IMG/VR virus record: IMGVR_UViG_3300037011_000809
Span: 1-37,522 of that record
Source of the DNA: a virus
Reading direction: 5' to 3' (one strand)
DNA length: 37,522 bases
The position numbers and the translations under genes are program-made. The notes beneath the pieces were generated by a model. That model was not told where the DNA came from. It worked only from the letters and a program-made list of their open reading frames with translations, and ran no database searches. Shown one piece after another: positions 6,615 to 14,308 of this stretch (positions are counted from its first letter, which is position 1; the number at the start of each line of letters is the position of its first letter).

Positions 6615-6650
6615 CAGTTTTCAATGATCCCTTATTCTGACTGCATCATG

Positions 6651-6679
6651 ATTATACAGGATTGCGGTCGATATTGCAA
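6651..6679 (-). promoter_or_regulatory. Sigma70-like promoter of the 90-residue gene
   Basis: On the minus strand TTGCAA, 17 bases and TATAAT lie about 70 bases upstream of ATG 6582. The predicted transcript would carry one arm of the 14-base inverted repeat in its 5' leader. Confidence 0.7.
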
Positions 6680-6731
6680 GCGAATAATGTGGTTGATAAA
6701 AAATATATTCTTGAATGTAAAACCGATATCG

Positions 6732-6815
6732 CGAAACGCGGGACGGATAAACCGAAAATATAAACGCTCGATAAATATTTCACGATCCGAAACGCGCGAC
6801 GCGAAACGCGCGACG
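6732..6815. repeat. Iteron-like repeats CGAAACGCG(C/G)GACG
   Basis: Copies are at 6732-6745 (with G at the variable base), 6788-6801 and 6802-6815; the last two are identical and in direct tandem. ATAAA follows the first copy after one extra base and the last copy directly. Related AACGCGG words continue to about 6915. Such arrays are typical of replication origins or multi-site operators. Confidence 0.7.
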
Positions 6816-7055
6816 ATAAATATATAACGCGGGTCACGCGGCGGGAATATATATCGTAAGATAATTCGGATGCAAGGAATCGCGCGCGGCTTGCGGCACA
6901 AAACGCGGAACGCGGGGATCGCGGAGTATTGAAATAAAAAATTAAAGATACTTATAGGTGACGGGGGATCTTTGGTCGAGAAGTACTGTACGGGGAGCTC
7001 TGTAGAAAGAGAGAAACTAACCCCTATACTCGTCACGCGCCCCCCAATTTTCTAG

Positions 7056-7084
7056 TTGACAAATCCCTGTCCTTATGCTATATT
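7056..7084 (+). promoter_or_regulatory. Strong sigma70-like promoter for the structural operon
   Basis: TTGACA (perfect -35), a 17-base spacer and TATATT, preceded by TTATGC (extended -10), lie 28 bases before the first gene of the rightward operon. It is the best promoter match in the window. The TATGC-YATATT element recurs at 11350 and 26498. Confidence 0.85.
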
Positions 7085-7112
7085 CCGTCCATGAGCACGA
7101 CAGGTTTCGACG

Positions 7113-7778
7113 ATGAAAGAGACTAGGTGCCAAGAACCATGTATCATATGCGACCACAAGAAGCGCCACTCGATAGACATAGAACTCGCGTCATGGCAAA
7201 GGTTGGACGATGTCCTCATATTTTATGGTCTGTCGACGGTCGAGACTCTTGCGGATGGAAGACGCATGGCCCAACAGCATATGCGGGAAAACAACCTGTA
7301 CGAGATGCGTGGGCAGAACATGGAACACTTCTTGCAAAATATCATAGAGCGTGCTTCCCCGGAGAAATTGGACGCGTTGAAGGCCGCGGAACTTGTGATG
7401 AGAAAACGCGGGCAGTTGGTGGACCGCACAAAACACGAGGTGAGCATAGTGGAGCAGTCGAACGATGAGCTCCTTGACGGGATCAAGGACACTATTGCTA
7501 GACTCAAATCAACAGATCCAGGACGCGCTGCTGAAATTGAGAGAGTACTCCTCGCGGCTACAGGAAGACCGCCTGCGGAATTACAAGATAGTCAACCAAG
7601 ATCTCAAGGACTACCACATGACTCCGGCCAAGATAAAGGCGATAATAGGGGGCAACCGCTCAAGCAAGACGACGACCAACATAGTGGACATGGCTCTGGA
7701 ACTGGTGGGGGACCACCCGCTTCAAAAGACGGGTCTGATCCCGAAGCCCCCGGTTCATTGGCGGGCGGTGTGCGTTGA
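7113..7778 (+). CDS. Probable small terminase subunit
   Basis: The 221-residue frame precedes the large terminase. Its N-terminus has a Cys cluster (CQEPCIICDHKKRHSIDIEL) followed by a helix-turn-helix-like YGLSTVETLADGRRMAQQHM, a layout seen in terminase small subunits and related DNA-binding proteins that recognise the packaging site. Residues 80-150 look like helical oligomerisation sequence. The last 65 residues or so are low-complexity Gly/Gln/Asp and overlap the large subunit in another frame by 314 bases, so the true C-terminus may be a product of that overlap. ATG 7113 has only a weak AGGT upstream. Confidence 0.7.
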   Translation: MKETRCQEPCIICDHKKRHSIDIELASWQRLDDVLIFYGLSTVETLADGRRMAQQHMRENNLYEMRGQNMEHFLQNIIERASPEKLDALKAAELVMRKRGQLVDRTKHEVSIVEQSNDELLDGIKDTIARLKSTDPGRAAEIERVLLAATGRPPAELQDSQPRSQGLPHDSGQDKGDNRGQPLKQDDDQHSGHGSGTGGGPPASKDGSDPEAPGSLAGGVR

Positions 7779-8967
7779 CTTCGTCAACGGGATCGAGAAG
7801 ATCATCAAGCCTATGTTGCGATATTGGATACCCAGAGGATGTCTCAAGTCGGCCAGCTTCGAAAAGTCGTACGCCGAGAAGATGCGGGTGCTGACTCTTG
7901 CCAACGGTTCTCAGGTGGAACTCATGAGTTATGACCAGGATATGGACGCGTTCGCGGGGACAAGCAGGAACGGGGTGCTGTTCGACGAGGAGCCGCCTGA
8001 GCCGATATTCGACGAGTGCATGGCGAGGCTTGTCGACTGCAACGGTAGGTGTCTCATAGGGATGACTCCTCTTAAAGGGCAGACGTTCATTTATCACAGG
8101 ATTTTCAGGGAAAGTCAGAAGGACGACAGCATAAGGGTGTGGTTCGCCAACATCGAGCACAACGCCGCGTTGGATCAGGTCTCTGTGCAGAAGTTTCTCT
8201 CCAAGTTGAGTGAACGTGATAGGAAGGTCCGGGGCAAGGGAGAGTTCATACAGCAGACCGGACTTGTCTATCCCGAGTTCGATTATAGCAGACATGTTTG
8301 TGCCCCGTTTCATATTCCTGATGGTGCCAACCAGGAGAAATATGGTCCTGCGTGGCCGCGTTATGTCACCTATGACTGGGGGATATTGAACCCGATGTGC
8401 CTGCTGTGGTGGGCGGTGAGTCCGGACGGGGTGCATTATTGTTATAGGGAGCATTATCAGGCGGGGTTAGACACCGAACAGCAGGCGAAGATATATTTGG
8501 ACAGGATGACTAAGGGAGAGGAAGATCTTGTGAAAGCGATCATCCCTGACCCGGCGGTATGGCACGTGGAGTCTGACGGAAGGTCGCTGGGCGAGAAGTT
8601 GAGAAGGGCCGGGATGAGGAAGCTCCTGCCGCGGGAACATCTTAAGGGAATAAACGACGTGTCCGCGGGAGTGTCGGAGGTCAAGGCATGGCTTCGGCAT
8701 GATCCTCCGAGGATGATGCTGTTCAAGGATGCGGCTCCGAACCTTGAGGAACAGTTTGAGATGCACTCATGGAAAGATGTCTCGGACAACTCCATGGGCA
8801 GGGACATGCCCGCAAAAGGACATGACCACGCAATAGTGCAGTTAAGGTATTTGGCGTTGTTCCGTCCGGCCGGTATGGGAAAAAGGGAGCATCAGCCGGA
8901 TCCGTACCAGATAAAGAGGAAAAAGATAGTGATAAACCCGCCAAAGGAGACTCCGGTTGCCGCTTAA
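7465..8967 (+). CDS. terL: Terminase large subunit (DNA packaging ATPase/nuclease)
   Basis: The protein of 500 residues pumps DNA into the prohead and cuts it. Visible motifs are a Walker A variant GGNRSSKT (62-69), Walker B VLFDEE (171-176), a coupling GMTP segment near 195, the first nuclease Asp in YDWG (D304), and the terminal GHDHAIVQLRYL segment typical of the RNase-H-like nuclease. ATG 7465 lies about ten bases after GGAG and deep within the small-subunit frame; ATG 7618 is the next possible start, but the intervening sequence reads as real protein and includes the helix expected before Walker A. It is followed by portal. Confidence 0.95.
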   Translation: MSSLTGSRTLLLDSNQQIQDALLKLREYSSRLQEDRLRNYKIVNQDLKDYHMTPAKIKAIIGGNRSSKTTTNIVDMALELVGDHPLQKTGLIPKPPVHWRAVCVDFVNGIEKIIKPMLRYWIPRGCLKSASFEKSYAEKMRVLTLANGSQVELMSYDQDMDAFAGTSRNGVLFDEEPPEPIFDECMARLVDCNGRCLIGMTPLKGQTFIYHRIFRESQKDDSIRVWFANIEHNAALDQVSVQKFLSKLSERDRKVRGKGEFIQQTGLVYPEFDYSRHVCAPFHIPDGANQEKYGPAWPRYVTYDWGILNPMCLLWWAVSPDGVHYCYREHYQAGLDTEQQAKIYLDRMTKGEEDLVKAIIPDPAVWHVESDGRSLGEKLRRAGMRKLLPREHLKGINDVSAGVSEVKAWLRHDPPRMMLFKDAAPNLEEQFEMHSWKDVSDNSMGRDMPAKGHDHAIVQLRYLALFRPAGMGKREHQPDPYQIKRKKIVINPPKETPVAA

Positions 8968-9139
8968 AACAGGATCATCAAAGAAAGTCATAAGCGAGAA
9001 CATAGGGGAACTTGCGCGTTCGCGCACCGCGGCAGGAAGAAAAAGAAACGCTCGGCCGAACGCCGCGAAGATCAACTCCGCGATAGCGTACTCGTACGCG
9101 AAAAAGAGCCGTTCGATAGGAAGTGGTTTAGGTGGATAA
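8957..9139 (+). CDS. Small basic phage protein with TTG start, 60 residues
   Basis: The start is TTG 8957 with AAAGGAG at a good spacing, overlapping the terminase end; the stop overlaps the portal start. The sequence MPLKTGSSKKVISENIGEL...INSAIAYSYAKKS matches the pattern of short phage proteins I recall near portal genes (MPLxxGSSKxVISxNIxEL...AIAYSxAxKS), here with a basic insertion (TAAGRKRNARPNAAK) in the middle. The role of that group is unknown. The composition is strongly basic. Confidence 0.75.
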   Translation: MPLKTGSSKKVISENIGELARSRTAAGRKRNARPNAAKINSAIAYSYAKKSRSIGSGLGG

Positions 9140-10970
9140 CGAACTTCAGCCGCAGATACCGGTGGATGCCACGAAACTGCTTGACTATATAACCGGCGGG
9201 ATAAAGGATTTTGAGATTGAGTACGACAAGACGTTGAGGCGCTATAACGACATATACGCCCTTTATAAAGGAACTGACACCAAGAAGTTCAACAAGATCC
9301 CGGGGATGCTCTCGGACGAGTGGCCTCCGGAAATGTTCAGGGCGGTGGAGACCATCGCGACAAAAGGGTTCCAGATAACTCATACGGACTATCCCAACTG
9401 GATGTTCACCGAGAGACTCCCGCAACATGAGCAGAGGGCGATGTTCTCGCAGAAACTATCTGAATATCAGGCCGACGAGGTCATGATGCGCGCCAAGCAA
9501 CTTATGTTCTGGAGGTCGTTGGCGCTCTATGGCAACGTTGTGATAGAGCATCCGTTCATCAGGTCGTATGTGACCAATCCGATAGACTCGCCATACGAGG
9601 GTCCCAGGCCGGATCTTGTATCTATGTTGAGGTTCGGATGGTCTCTAGGCGCGGTGGATATTGATGACGCTTCATGGGTGTACAAGTCAGGGATAGTGTC
9701 CACATTCGACCTTAAATTATGGTCTAATTTGCCGGATAGTCCGATAGATCCTATTCTTCTTGGCAGGGCTTTATCAGGTCCGACATCTCAAGGGACCGAC
9801 TCTCCTTTTAACAGCACGTTCGTGCAGGCAAGGATGCAACTTGCAGGCAGGACCAATATAAACAGGGGCGGCGGTCTGCACGAGATGGTGATATGGTATG
9901 GAAGGGCCCAAGATCATCCGGAAAATGATCCGCGTGACCTGCAGGTGTTCGTCCTTGACAGGAAATACATCATAGGGATAGGATGGAACCCGTTTCCGTG
10001 GAAACCATATCTGATGGCCAAGCTTATAGAGGTCGAAGAAGAGTTCACCGCGATAGGGGTCGGAGAGGTGGCATTAAGGTCTCAACTTGCGTTGATGGAA
10101 AATAGGAACCTTATGTCTGACGCGTTAAAGGCACAGCAATATGGAATGTGGATGAAGGATATGTACGCCGATATTGACAATGACCAGTTGGAATACAGGT
10201 ACCATGGAGTCATAGAGACGTCCCGCATGGAAGGTCTCAAGCCCATGCGTCCGAATTTGGAACATATGACTTTGGGTTGGAGGCGTGAGGAGATAGGGAA
10301 GGACGACTTGAGGCAATCCACCGCCGCCGCTTCAACCATACAGGGAGTCGCCGGAAGTGACCTTACTGCGAGGGAATCCATACTGATAAACAACGAGGCG
10401 ACGGCAAGAGTCGCGACGTTATCAGTTCCAGTCGGGGAAAAGTTGATAAGGCAGTATCAACTTCGTGCGAACAAGATGTCATGTGCATGGCTTGATCGTC
10501 CTATAATGATGAAGATCACCGGCATGGACCCAAAATATCTGATGATAACCGGAGACATGTTGGACCCAGATCCTATGTTAAGTTTGAAGATCGCCACTGA
10601 CCTTGACAGCCGTCCATACATGGCCAAAAGTTTGAACGAGTTCATGGGAATAACGAGGACTTTGCCGGAAGCAGTGCAGTCGGAGATTGATTGGAGGTAT
10701 TTCCTGCAGGAGCAGGCCAGGATGAGAGGTCTTGACCCAAATAAATTCCTGATAAACAAGCAGGCGGCCGTGGCAGGGGAGTTGGACAACGTGGCAAAGG
10801 CCGGATTGGATAAGGGTCTTATATCGGATGAAATGAGGGCTCTTGCTTCGGCAGGAGTCCCGGCAGGACTTCCGAACGAGACCAGGTTGGCGATGGAACA
10901 GTCAGGAAGATCAGCGACAGGAGGAGGGATGAATCCAATGAGTGACCTTGGGGCAGGAAGGAGCATATGA
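9132..10970 (+). CDS. Portal protein
   Basis: The 612-residue product lies directly after terminase and has the length and character of portal proteins from short-tailed phages: a helical N-terminus (YDKTLRRYNDIYALYKG), a central region with WRSLALYGNVVIEHPF and a C-terminal stem/crown region with AAASTIQGVAGSDLTARES, which resembles portal segments, ending in a Gly/Ser tail. Twelve copies are expected to form the ring through which DNA enters. The start is GTG 9132 with AGGAAG upstream and overlaps the preceding stop. Assignment rests on position, size and general pattern; I see no short diagnostic motif. Confidence 0.85.
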   Translation: MDNELQPQIPVDATKLLDYITGGIKDFEIEYDKTLRRYNDIYALYKGTDTKKFNKIPGMLSDEWPPEMFRAVETIATKGFQITHTDYPNWMFTERLPQHEQRAMFSQKLSEYQADEVMMRAKQLMFWRSLALYGNVVIEHPFIRSYVTNPIDSPYEGPRPDLVSMLRFGWSLGAVDIDDASWVYKSGIVSTFDLKLWSNLPDSPIDPILLGRALSGPTSQGTDSPFNSTFVQARMQLAGRTNINRGGGLHEMVIWYGRAQDHPENDPRDLQVFVLDRKYIIGIGWNPFPWKPYLMAKLIEVEEEFTAIGVGEVALRSQLALMENRNLMSDALKAQQYGMWMKDMYADIDNDQLEYRYHGVIETSRMEGLKPMRPNLEHMTLGWRREEIGKDDLRQSTAAASTIQGVAGSDLTARESILINNEATARVATLSVPVGEKLIRQYQLRANKMSCAWLDRPIMMKITGMDPKYLMITGDMLDPDPMLSLKIATDLDSRPYMAKSLNEFMGITRTLPEAVQSEIDWRYFLQEQARMRGLDPNKFLINKQAAVAGELDNVAKAGLDKGLISDEMRALASAGVPAGLPNETRLAMEQSGRSATGGGMNPMSDLGAGRSI

Positions 10971-11347
10971 TTAAAATAATATACAGCATGATATTGTGGA
11001 TTTTGATAAGGACCACCACAGCACTTGAGGCGTGGGTATGGGCTCAGGATTTTATAAAACGTGGAGGCAATATCAGGGACCTCTGGCGCGAGGGGATGAG
11101 CGACGAGGCGCGAGAGGGAGAAGCGAAGGCCATAATGTTCACCATGGATACTCCGGGGTGGGGATATATCATGGAGTATATGTGGAAGGAACGGGAGAAG
11201 GAACTTGCACGTATGTCCGAGGACGAAAGAAAACACAGGGATTGGGACGCGGGGTTCATAGCCGGGATGACAAGATTCCTGATATTGGCGAGGGCCATAA
11301 TTAAAAGGTACCATAATTATGTCAAGACTCAAAGGCCGAAAGAATGA
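10967..11347 (+). CDS. Hypothetical protein, 126 residues
   Basis: ATG 10967 overlaps the portal stop (ATGA) and has AAGGAG close upstream. The N-terminus is hydrophobic (MIKIIYSMILWILIRTTTALEAWVWAQDF), which could be a membrane segment or buried helix, followed by a charged helical domain (WKEREKELARMSEDERKHRDW). It sits between portal and the putative scaffold, so a head-assembly role is possible, but nothing in the sequence proves it. Confidence 0.65.
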   Translation: MIKIIYSMILWILIRTTTALEAWVWAQDFIKRGGNIRDLWREGMSDEAREGEAKAIMFTMDTPGWGYIMEYMWKEREKELARMSEDERKHRDWDAGFIAGMTRFLILARAIIKRYHNYVKTQRPKE

Positions 11348-11349
11348 CC

Positions 11350-11378
11350 TTTACAAAAAAGATGTTTTATGCCATATT
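11350..11378 (+). promoter_or_regulatory. Possible promoter upstream of the scaffold gene
   Basis: TTTACA, 17 bases and CATATT are preceded by TTATGC, the same word found before the -10 of the promoter at 7056. It is 36 bases before the scaffold ATG in one of the few gaps of the operon and could boost scaffold and capsid expression. Confidence 0.45.
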
Positions 11379-11413
11379 GTAATCAGTTAATGTCGCACAA
11401 GGGGGTAATGTAA

Positions 11414-12157
11414 ATGGAACTAGCACAGCAGCCCGGAGCGGGGACTCCGACATCGGGCGCAGCACCAGCAGGAGCCGGAGCGGCTGCATCAGCCGCGGGA
11501 GCACAAGCAGGTCAGGCAACAGGAGCAGGGTCACCAGATCCGTTTGATTGGACAAAAGTCCCGCCGGCTGCGTACGAACAGGCATCACCGCAGGTATTTC
11601 AACGCCTTGGTTGGGTGCCGATGGGAAGATTCAGGGAAGTATTGAAGAAAAAGAACGAACTGGAGACAAGGGTGAGTTCTGCAGGAGGCGCGGCTCCGGC
11701 AAAGGATCCTCTCGACGAGATTTTAGGAGGCGGTGAAGATCAGGGTCTTACAAAAGAAGACCTTAATTTTGAGTTGGGAATGCGTGACGCAAACGCTTTC
11801 TTGGCTCAAAAAAACATAAGAGGCGGATCTGACGAGTTGGACCAGATAAAACAGTTCTTGTCAGACAACGGGTTGGACAATTCTCCATATCCGGACAGGG
11901 TGGTAAAACTCGCGTACAATGCTATTTTCGGAGGGAAAGAGGAAGACGCCGGGAAAGACCTGAAGAAACAAGGAGCTCCTTCTGGCGCAGGTTCATTCGG
12001 CAGGGGAGCGGCACCTGCAAGCGGAGGCGGGCAGAAGTTCACCCGTAAGTTGCTTGCGGAGATGGAGAAACAACCAAACTATATGCAGTGGTATCTGCAG
12101 AACAAAGCGGCGATATATGATCAGATCGGAAAAGAAGGACCGCTTCCTGCGGAGTAG
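11414..12157 (+). CDS. Putative scaffolding protein
   Basis: The 247-residue protein has an Ala/Gly/Pro-rich N-terminus, a central helical part (PMGRFREVLKKKNELETRV, GLTKEDLNFELGMRDANAFLAQ) and a basic C-terminal helix (KFTRKLLAEMEKQPNYMQWYLQNK). Low-complexity plus helical segments with a basic capsid-binding tail, located between portal and the capsid gene, are typical of scaffolding proteins that template prohead assembly. Assignment is mainly positional. AAGGGGG lies eight bases before ATG 11414. Confidence 0.6.
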   Translation: MELAQQPGAGTPTSGAAPAGAGAAASAAGAQAGQATGAGSPDPFDWTKVPPAAYEQASPQVFQRLGWVPMGRFREVLKKKNELETRVSSAGGAAPAKDPLDEILGGGEDQGLTKEDLNFELGMRDANAFLAQKNIRGGSDELDQIKQFLSDNGLDNSPYPDRVVKLAYNAIFGGKEEDAGKDLKKQGAPSGAGSFGRGAAPASGGGQKFTRKLLAEMEKQPNYMQWYLQNKAAIYDQIGKEGPLPAE

Positions 12158-12165
12158 CAAGTAGT

Positions 12166-12241
12166 CGTCAAAAGACTTCTCACAGTTTTTTGACGCGGTA
12201 AATGTGAGGCCTCCCGGGGCCGGGAGAAACAGGCCCGAGGC
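12166..12241 (+). promoter_or_regulatory. Structured RNA region with two competing hairpins
   Basis: The gap after the scaffold gene contains CGTCAAAA/TTTTGACG (12166-12195), then CTCCCGG/CCGGGAG (12211-12226). A second, mutually exclusive helix can form from GCCTC and GGGCC pairing with GGCCC and GAGGC (12209-12241). Overlapping alternative stems are a hallmark of attenuators. No U-run follows. Confidence 0.5.
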
Positions 12242-12291
12242 GTAAGGTCGTGAGCCGCTCGCCCGGCAATGTTGTAAAAGGGAGGCTGCAC

Positions 12292-12831
12292 ATGAAGAAC
12301 AAGATACTCACAATAGTCGCACTTCTGGCGATCGCGGCTTCGGCATATTCGGAAAAGATAAATGTTCCGACAGCCGAATCAGGCGGTACGCCGATAGCAA
12401 ATGCCAACCTTGGCGGTGTGGACATCGCCATCATCACTACATCAGGGCCTGTGCAAATATCCAGCGCCCCTGTTTTGATTGATTGGATCATGTTCCCCGG
12501 CACGGTTCCATTCACTGTCGGCACTAACATGTTCTACTTGGTGGACTCATCCATTCCTGTGACGCCTCTGGTGTTCTCAACGCCACTCACGTGCGTGGGT
12601 TGGTCGACGACCACGAGCAAGGCAGATCGGCTGTTCACAGTGAATTGCGCCACCTCGGTGTTGACACCAACAAACCCGGCGAGTTATCCGGGAGCGACGT
12701 ATCTGTTTGACCCATATCCGCCCAAGACAAAGTTTGGGTTGAGCGTGGGTCTGCAGAACGCGGACATGTCAGCGGGTTATGCTTCCTCCGGGACCGTCAT
12801 CGTCGGATTCCGGTATAGGAACTCAAGGTAA
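12292..12831 (+). CDS. Signal-peptide protein 1, unknown, head region
   Basis: I choose ATG 12292 (GGGAGG seven bases upstream) over a GTG at 12250. The first 20 residues, MKNKILTIVALLAIAASAYS, are a textbook Sec signal peptide with cleavage near AYS. The mature 160 residues are Thr/Ser/Pro-rich and beta-like, with two Cys (LTCVGW, VNCATS) that could form a disulfide in the periplasm. The gene sits between scaffold and capsid, where a decoration or stabilisation protein would be expected, but export is unexpected for a virion protein. Confidence 0.75.
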   Translation: MKNKILTIVALLAIAASAYSEKINVPTAESGGTPIANANLGGVDIAIITTSGPVQISSAPVLIDWIMFPGTVPFTVGTNMFYLVDSSIPVTPLVFSTPLTCVGWSTTTSKADRLFTVNCATSVLTPTNPASYPGATYLFDPYPPKTKFGLSVGLQNADMSAGYASSGTVIVGFRYRNSR

Positions 12832-12843
12832 GGGGGAACTACA

Positions 12844-13707
12844 ATGGCTAATGAGTTTACAAAGTTAAACGCGGACGTACTGTCTCCCGAGCTTTGGGCT
12901 CCGGAGCTGCTCATCGCCCGCGAACAGGTACTTGTAGCAAAAAAGGCCGTTAACCTAGGTCTTTTCGGGATAGGCGAAAAAGTAAAGGGAGACACCATCA
13001 ATGTGGGTGACCTTCCAAACTTGGTCGCCTATGATGTGGGATCTGACGGGTCTGTCACAAACCAGACCAAGACGATTGCACAGGTGCAGATATTGCTCAA
13101 CAAGTGGAAAGAAGCCACTGTCGACATCGTGGACCTGGTTAAGATCCAGTGCGTACCGGACATGGTGCAGAAGTGGTCTCAGAAGATCGCATACGCGCTT
13201 GGTGAGCAGGAGGACAAGGACATATTCTCATTGTCCGATAGCGCCAGCATCACGCAACGGTTCGGCAACAAGGATGAGGATCCTGACATAGATCAGGGAC
13301 TTATCGCTTCTATAAAGATGCTGGACCGCGCAAAGGTGCCGAAATCAGACAGGTGGGCGTTGCTATATGTTGACATGGCGGCTCTTATCCGGGGCAAGGA
13401 TAAGTTCATGTCGGCCATGCACGTGGCGTATAACGAGAAAGGCAGCCCCATAATCACCGGGGAATTGCCTCCTCTGTATGGATTAAACATACAGGCCACA
13501 ACCGGCGTGCCCATCGGCGGGACGAACATCGAAGGCAGACGTAATCTTATCTGCCATAAGGAGTGGGCCGCGCACGGGATGCAGAAGAACATACACATAG
13601 AGGAATTGGCGAGGACCAAAAAGTCAACGCCGGTTTCAGGAGACACAGTGTATGGTTCAAAGCTCATGCGTGCGGACCATGTGGTGGTGATGATAAGCAA
13701 GGACTAG
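12844..13707 (+). CDS. Major capsid protein candidate
   Basis: The 287-residue protein is the best coat candidate by position (after scaffold), size and pattern: LSPELWAPELLIAREQVLVAKKAVNLG followed by KGDTINVGDLPNL, a beta-rich segment and a terminal VYGSKLMRADHVVVMISKD. N-terminal residues of the form PELWAPELL...A, then GDTI-V, are typical of phage coat proteins of the HK97-fold class. Hundreds of copies would form the shell. A GGGGGAACT site precedes ATG 12844, and a very stable hairpin follows the stop. Confidence 0.8.
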   Translation: MANEFTKLNADVLSPELWAPELLIAREQVLVAKKAVNLGLFGIGEKVKGDTINVGDLPNLVAYDVGSDGSVTNQTKTIAQVQILLNKWKEATVDIVDLVKIQCVPDMVQKWSQKIAYALGEQEDKDIFSLSDSASITQRFGNKDEDPDIDQGLIASIKMLDRAKVPKSDRWALLYVDMAALIRGKDKFMSAMHVAYNEKGSPIITGELPPLYGLNIQATTGVPIGGTNIEGRRNLICHKEWAAHGMQKNIHIEELARTKKSTPVSGDTVYGSKLMRADHVVVMISKD

Positions 13708-13715
13708 ACGGATAT

Positions 13716-13759
13716 GGTCCCGGACCGCGGGAGGCGGCTGGATCCCGCGATCCGGGACC
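13716..13759 (+). promoter_or_regulatory. Very stable stem-loop after the capsid gene
   Basis: GGTCCCGGA pairs with TCCGGGACC (9 bp), then after one mismatch CGCGGGA pairs with TCCCGCG (7 bp), leaving a ten-base loop. It begins nine bases after the capsid stop. There is no U-run, so it may protect the upstream mRNA, act as a processing site or partially attenuate. Confidence 0.75.
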
Positions 13760-13777
13760 TAATATGCAGGGGGGAAT

Positions 13778-14299
13778 ATGATTAAAAGGATGTTGATGGT
13801 TCTGATGCTTGCGGTTGGAGTATGCAACGCGGATAACGAGATAATTCAAAAGGCGCAGTTGTTTTATCCTCAAACGACAATAATTTCAACCGACACCGCT
13901 GTGCCAAGTTCTGGGTATGTGATATATACAGGCACAAAAGTGTTTGTCGACAATATTGTGGCAAATTCAACCGCGTCATTTATGACGATACACATTAGCA
14001 CTGATCGTACGGGCAACGTGGCGATGAGTTCTATGAGCGCCATAAATTGGTACAACATAAATGGTTCCGCCATAGATGGCGGGAACCCGATGAACGGTTG
14101 GAACATTGAAAATTATGTCGATGGATCCACAGTCACAATGCGATGGCACCAAAATATTGCTCCGTATTTTAAGTTTGTAAGGATAACTGTTAAACCAAAT
14201 ATCACTGTAAACGGCGGATTTAAAACTGGTGCGGTGGTCCAATGGAGCTTGTATAGTATTCCAATAGACACCATGACTGCAAGTTATGGAAGTCATTAG
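13778..14299 (+). CDS. Signal-peptide protein 2, unknown
   Basis: ATG 13778 has GGGGGGAAT just upstream. Residues 1-18 (MIKRMLMVLMLAVGVCNA) form a Sec signal peptide with likely cleavage after CNA. The mature 155 residues look like an all-beta fold, with IYTGTKVFVDNIVAN, MTIHISTDRTGN and FKFVRITVKPN, resembling the jelly-roll type modules used in receptor-binding or decoration proteins. The first of a run of exported genes downstream of the capsid. No specific family is recognised. Confidence 0.7.
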   Translation: MIKRMLMVLMLAVGVCNADNEIIQKAQLFYPQTTIISTDTAVPSSGYVIYTGTKVFVDNIVANSTASFMTIHISTDRTGNVAMSSMSAINWYNINGSAIDGGNPMNGWNIENYVDGSTVTMRWHQNIAPYFKFVRITVKPNITVNGGFKTGAVVQWSLYSIPIDTMTASYGSH

Positions 14300-14308
14300 G
14301 AGGTCGTG

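Larger units (their letters stand above)
6583..7112. other. Divergent control region between the two programmes
   Basis: Apart from the leftward promoter at 6651-6679 and the rightward promoter at 7056-7084, this region lacks a supported gene. It has unusual composition, alternating A/T-rich stretches with CG-rich words, and contains three copies of CGAAACGCG(C/G)GACG, two in perfect tandem. Long open frames exist on both strands but have no ribosome binding site or protein-like composition. Confidence 0.6.

Noticed and set aside
6632-7036. Minus-strand frame of 134 codons
   Set aside because: No ribosome site, unnatural Ile/Arg/Phe-rich composition and it covers the iteron-like repeats and a promoter.
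7091-7126. 11-codon frame at the predicted transcription start
   Set aside because: Very short, out of frame with the small terminase, no further support.
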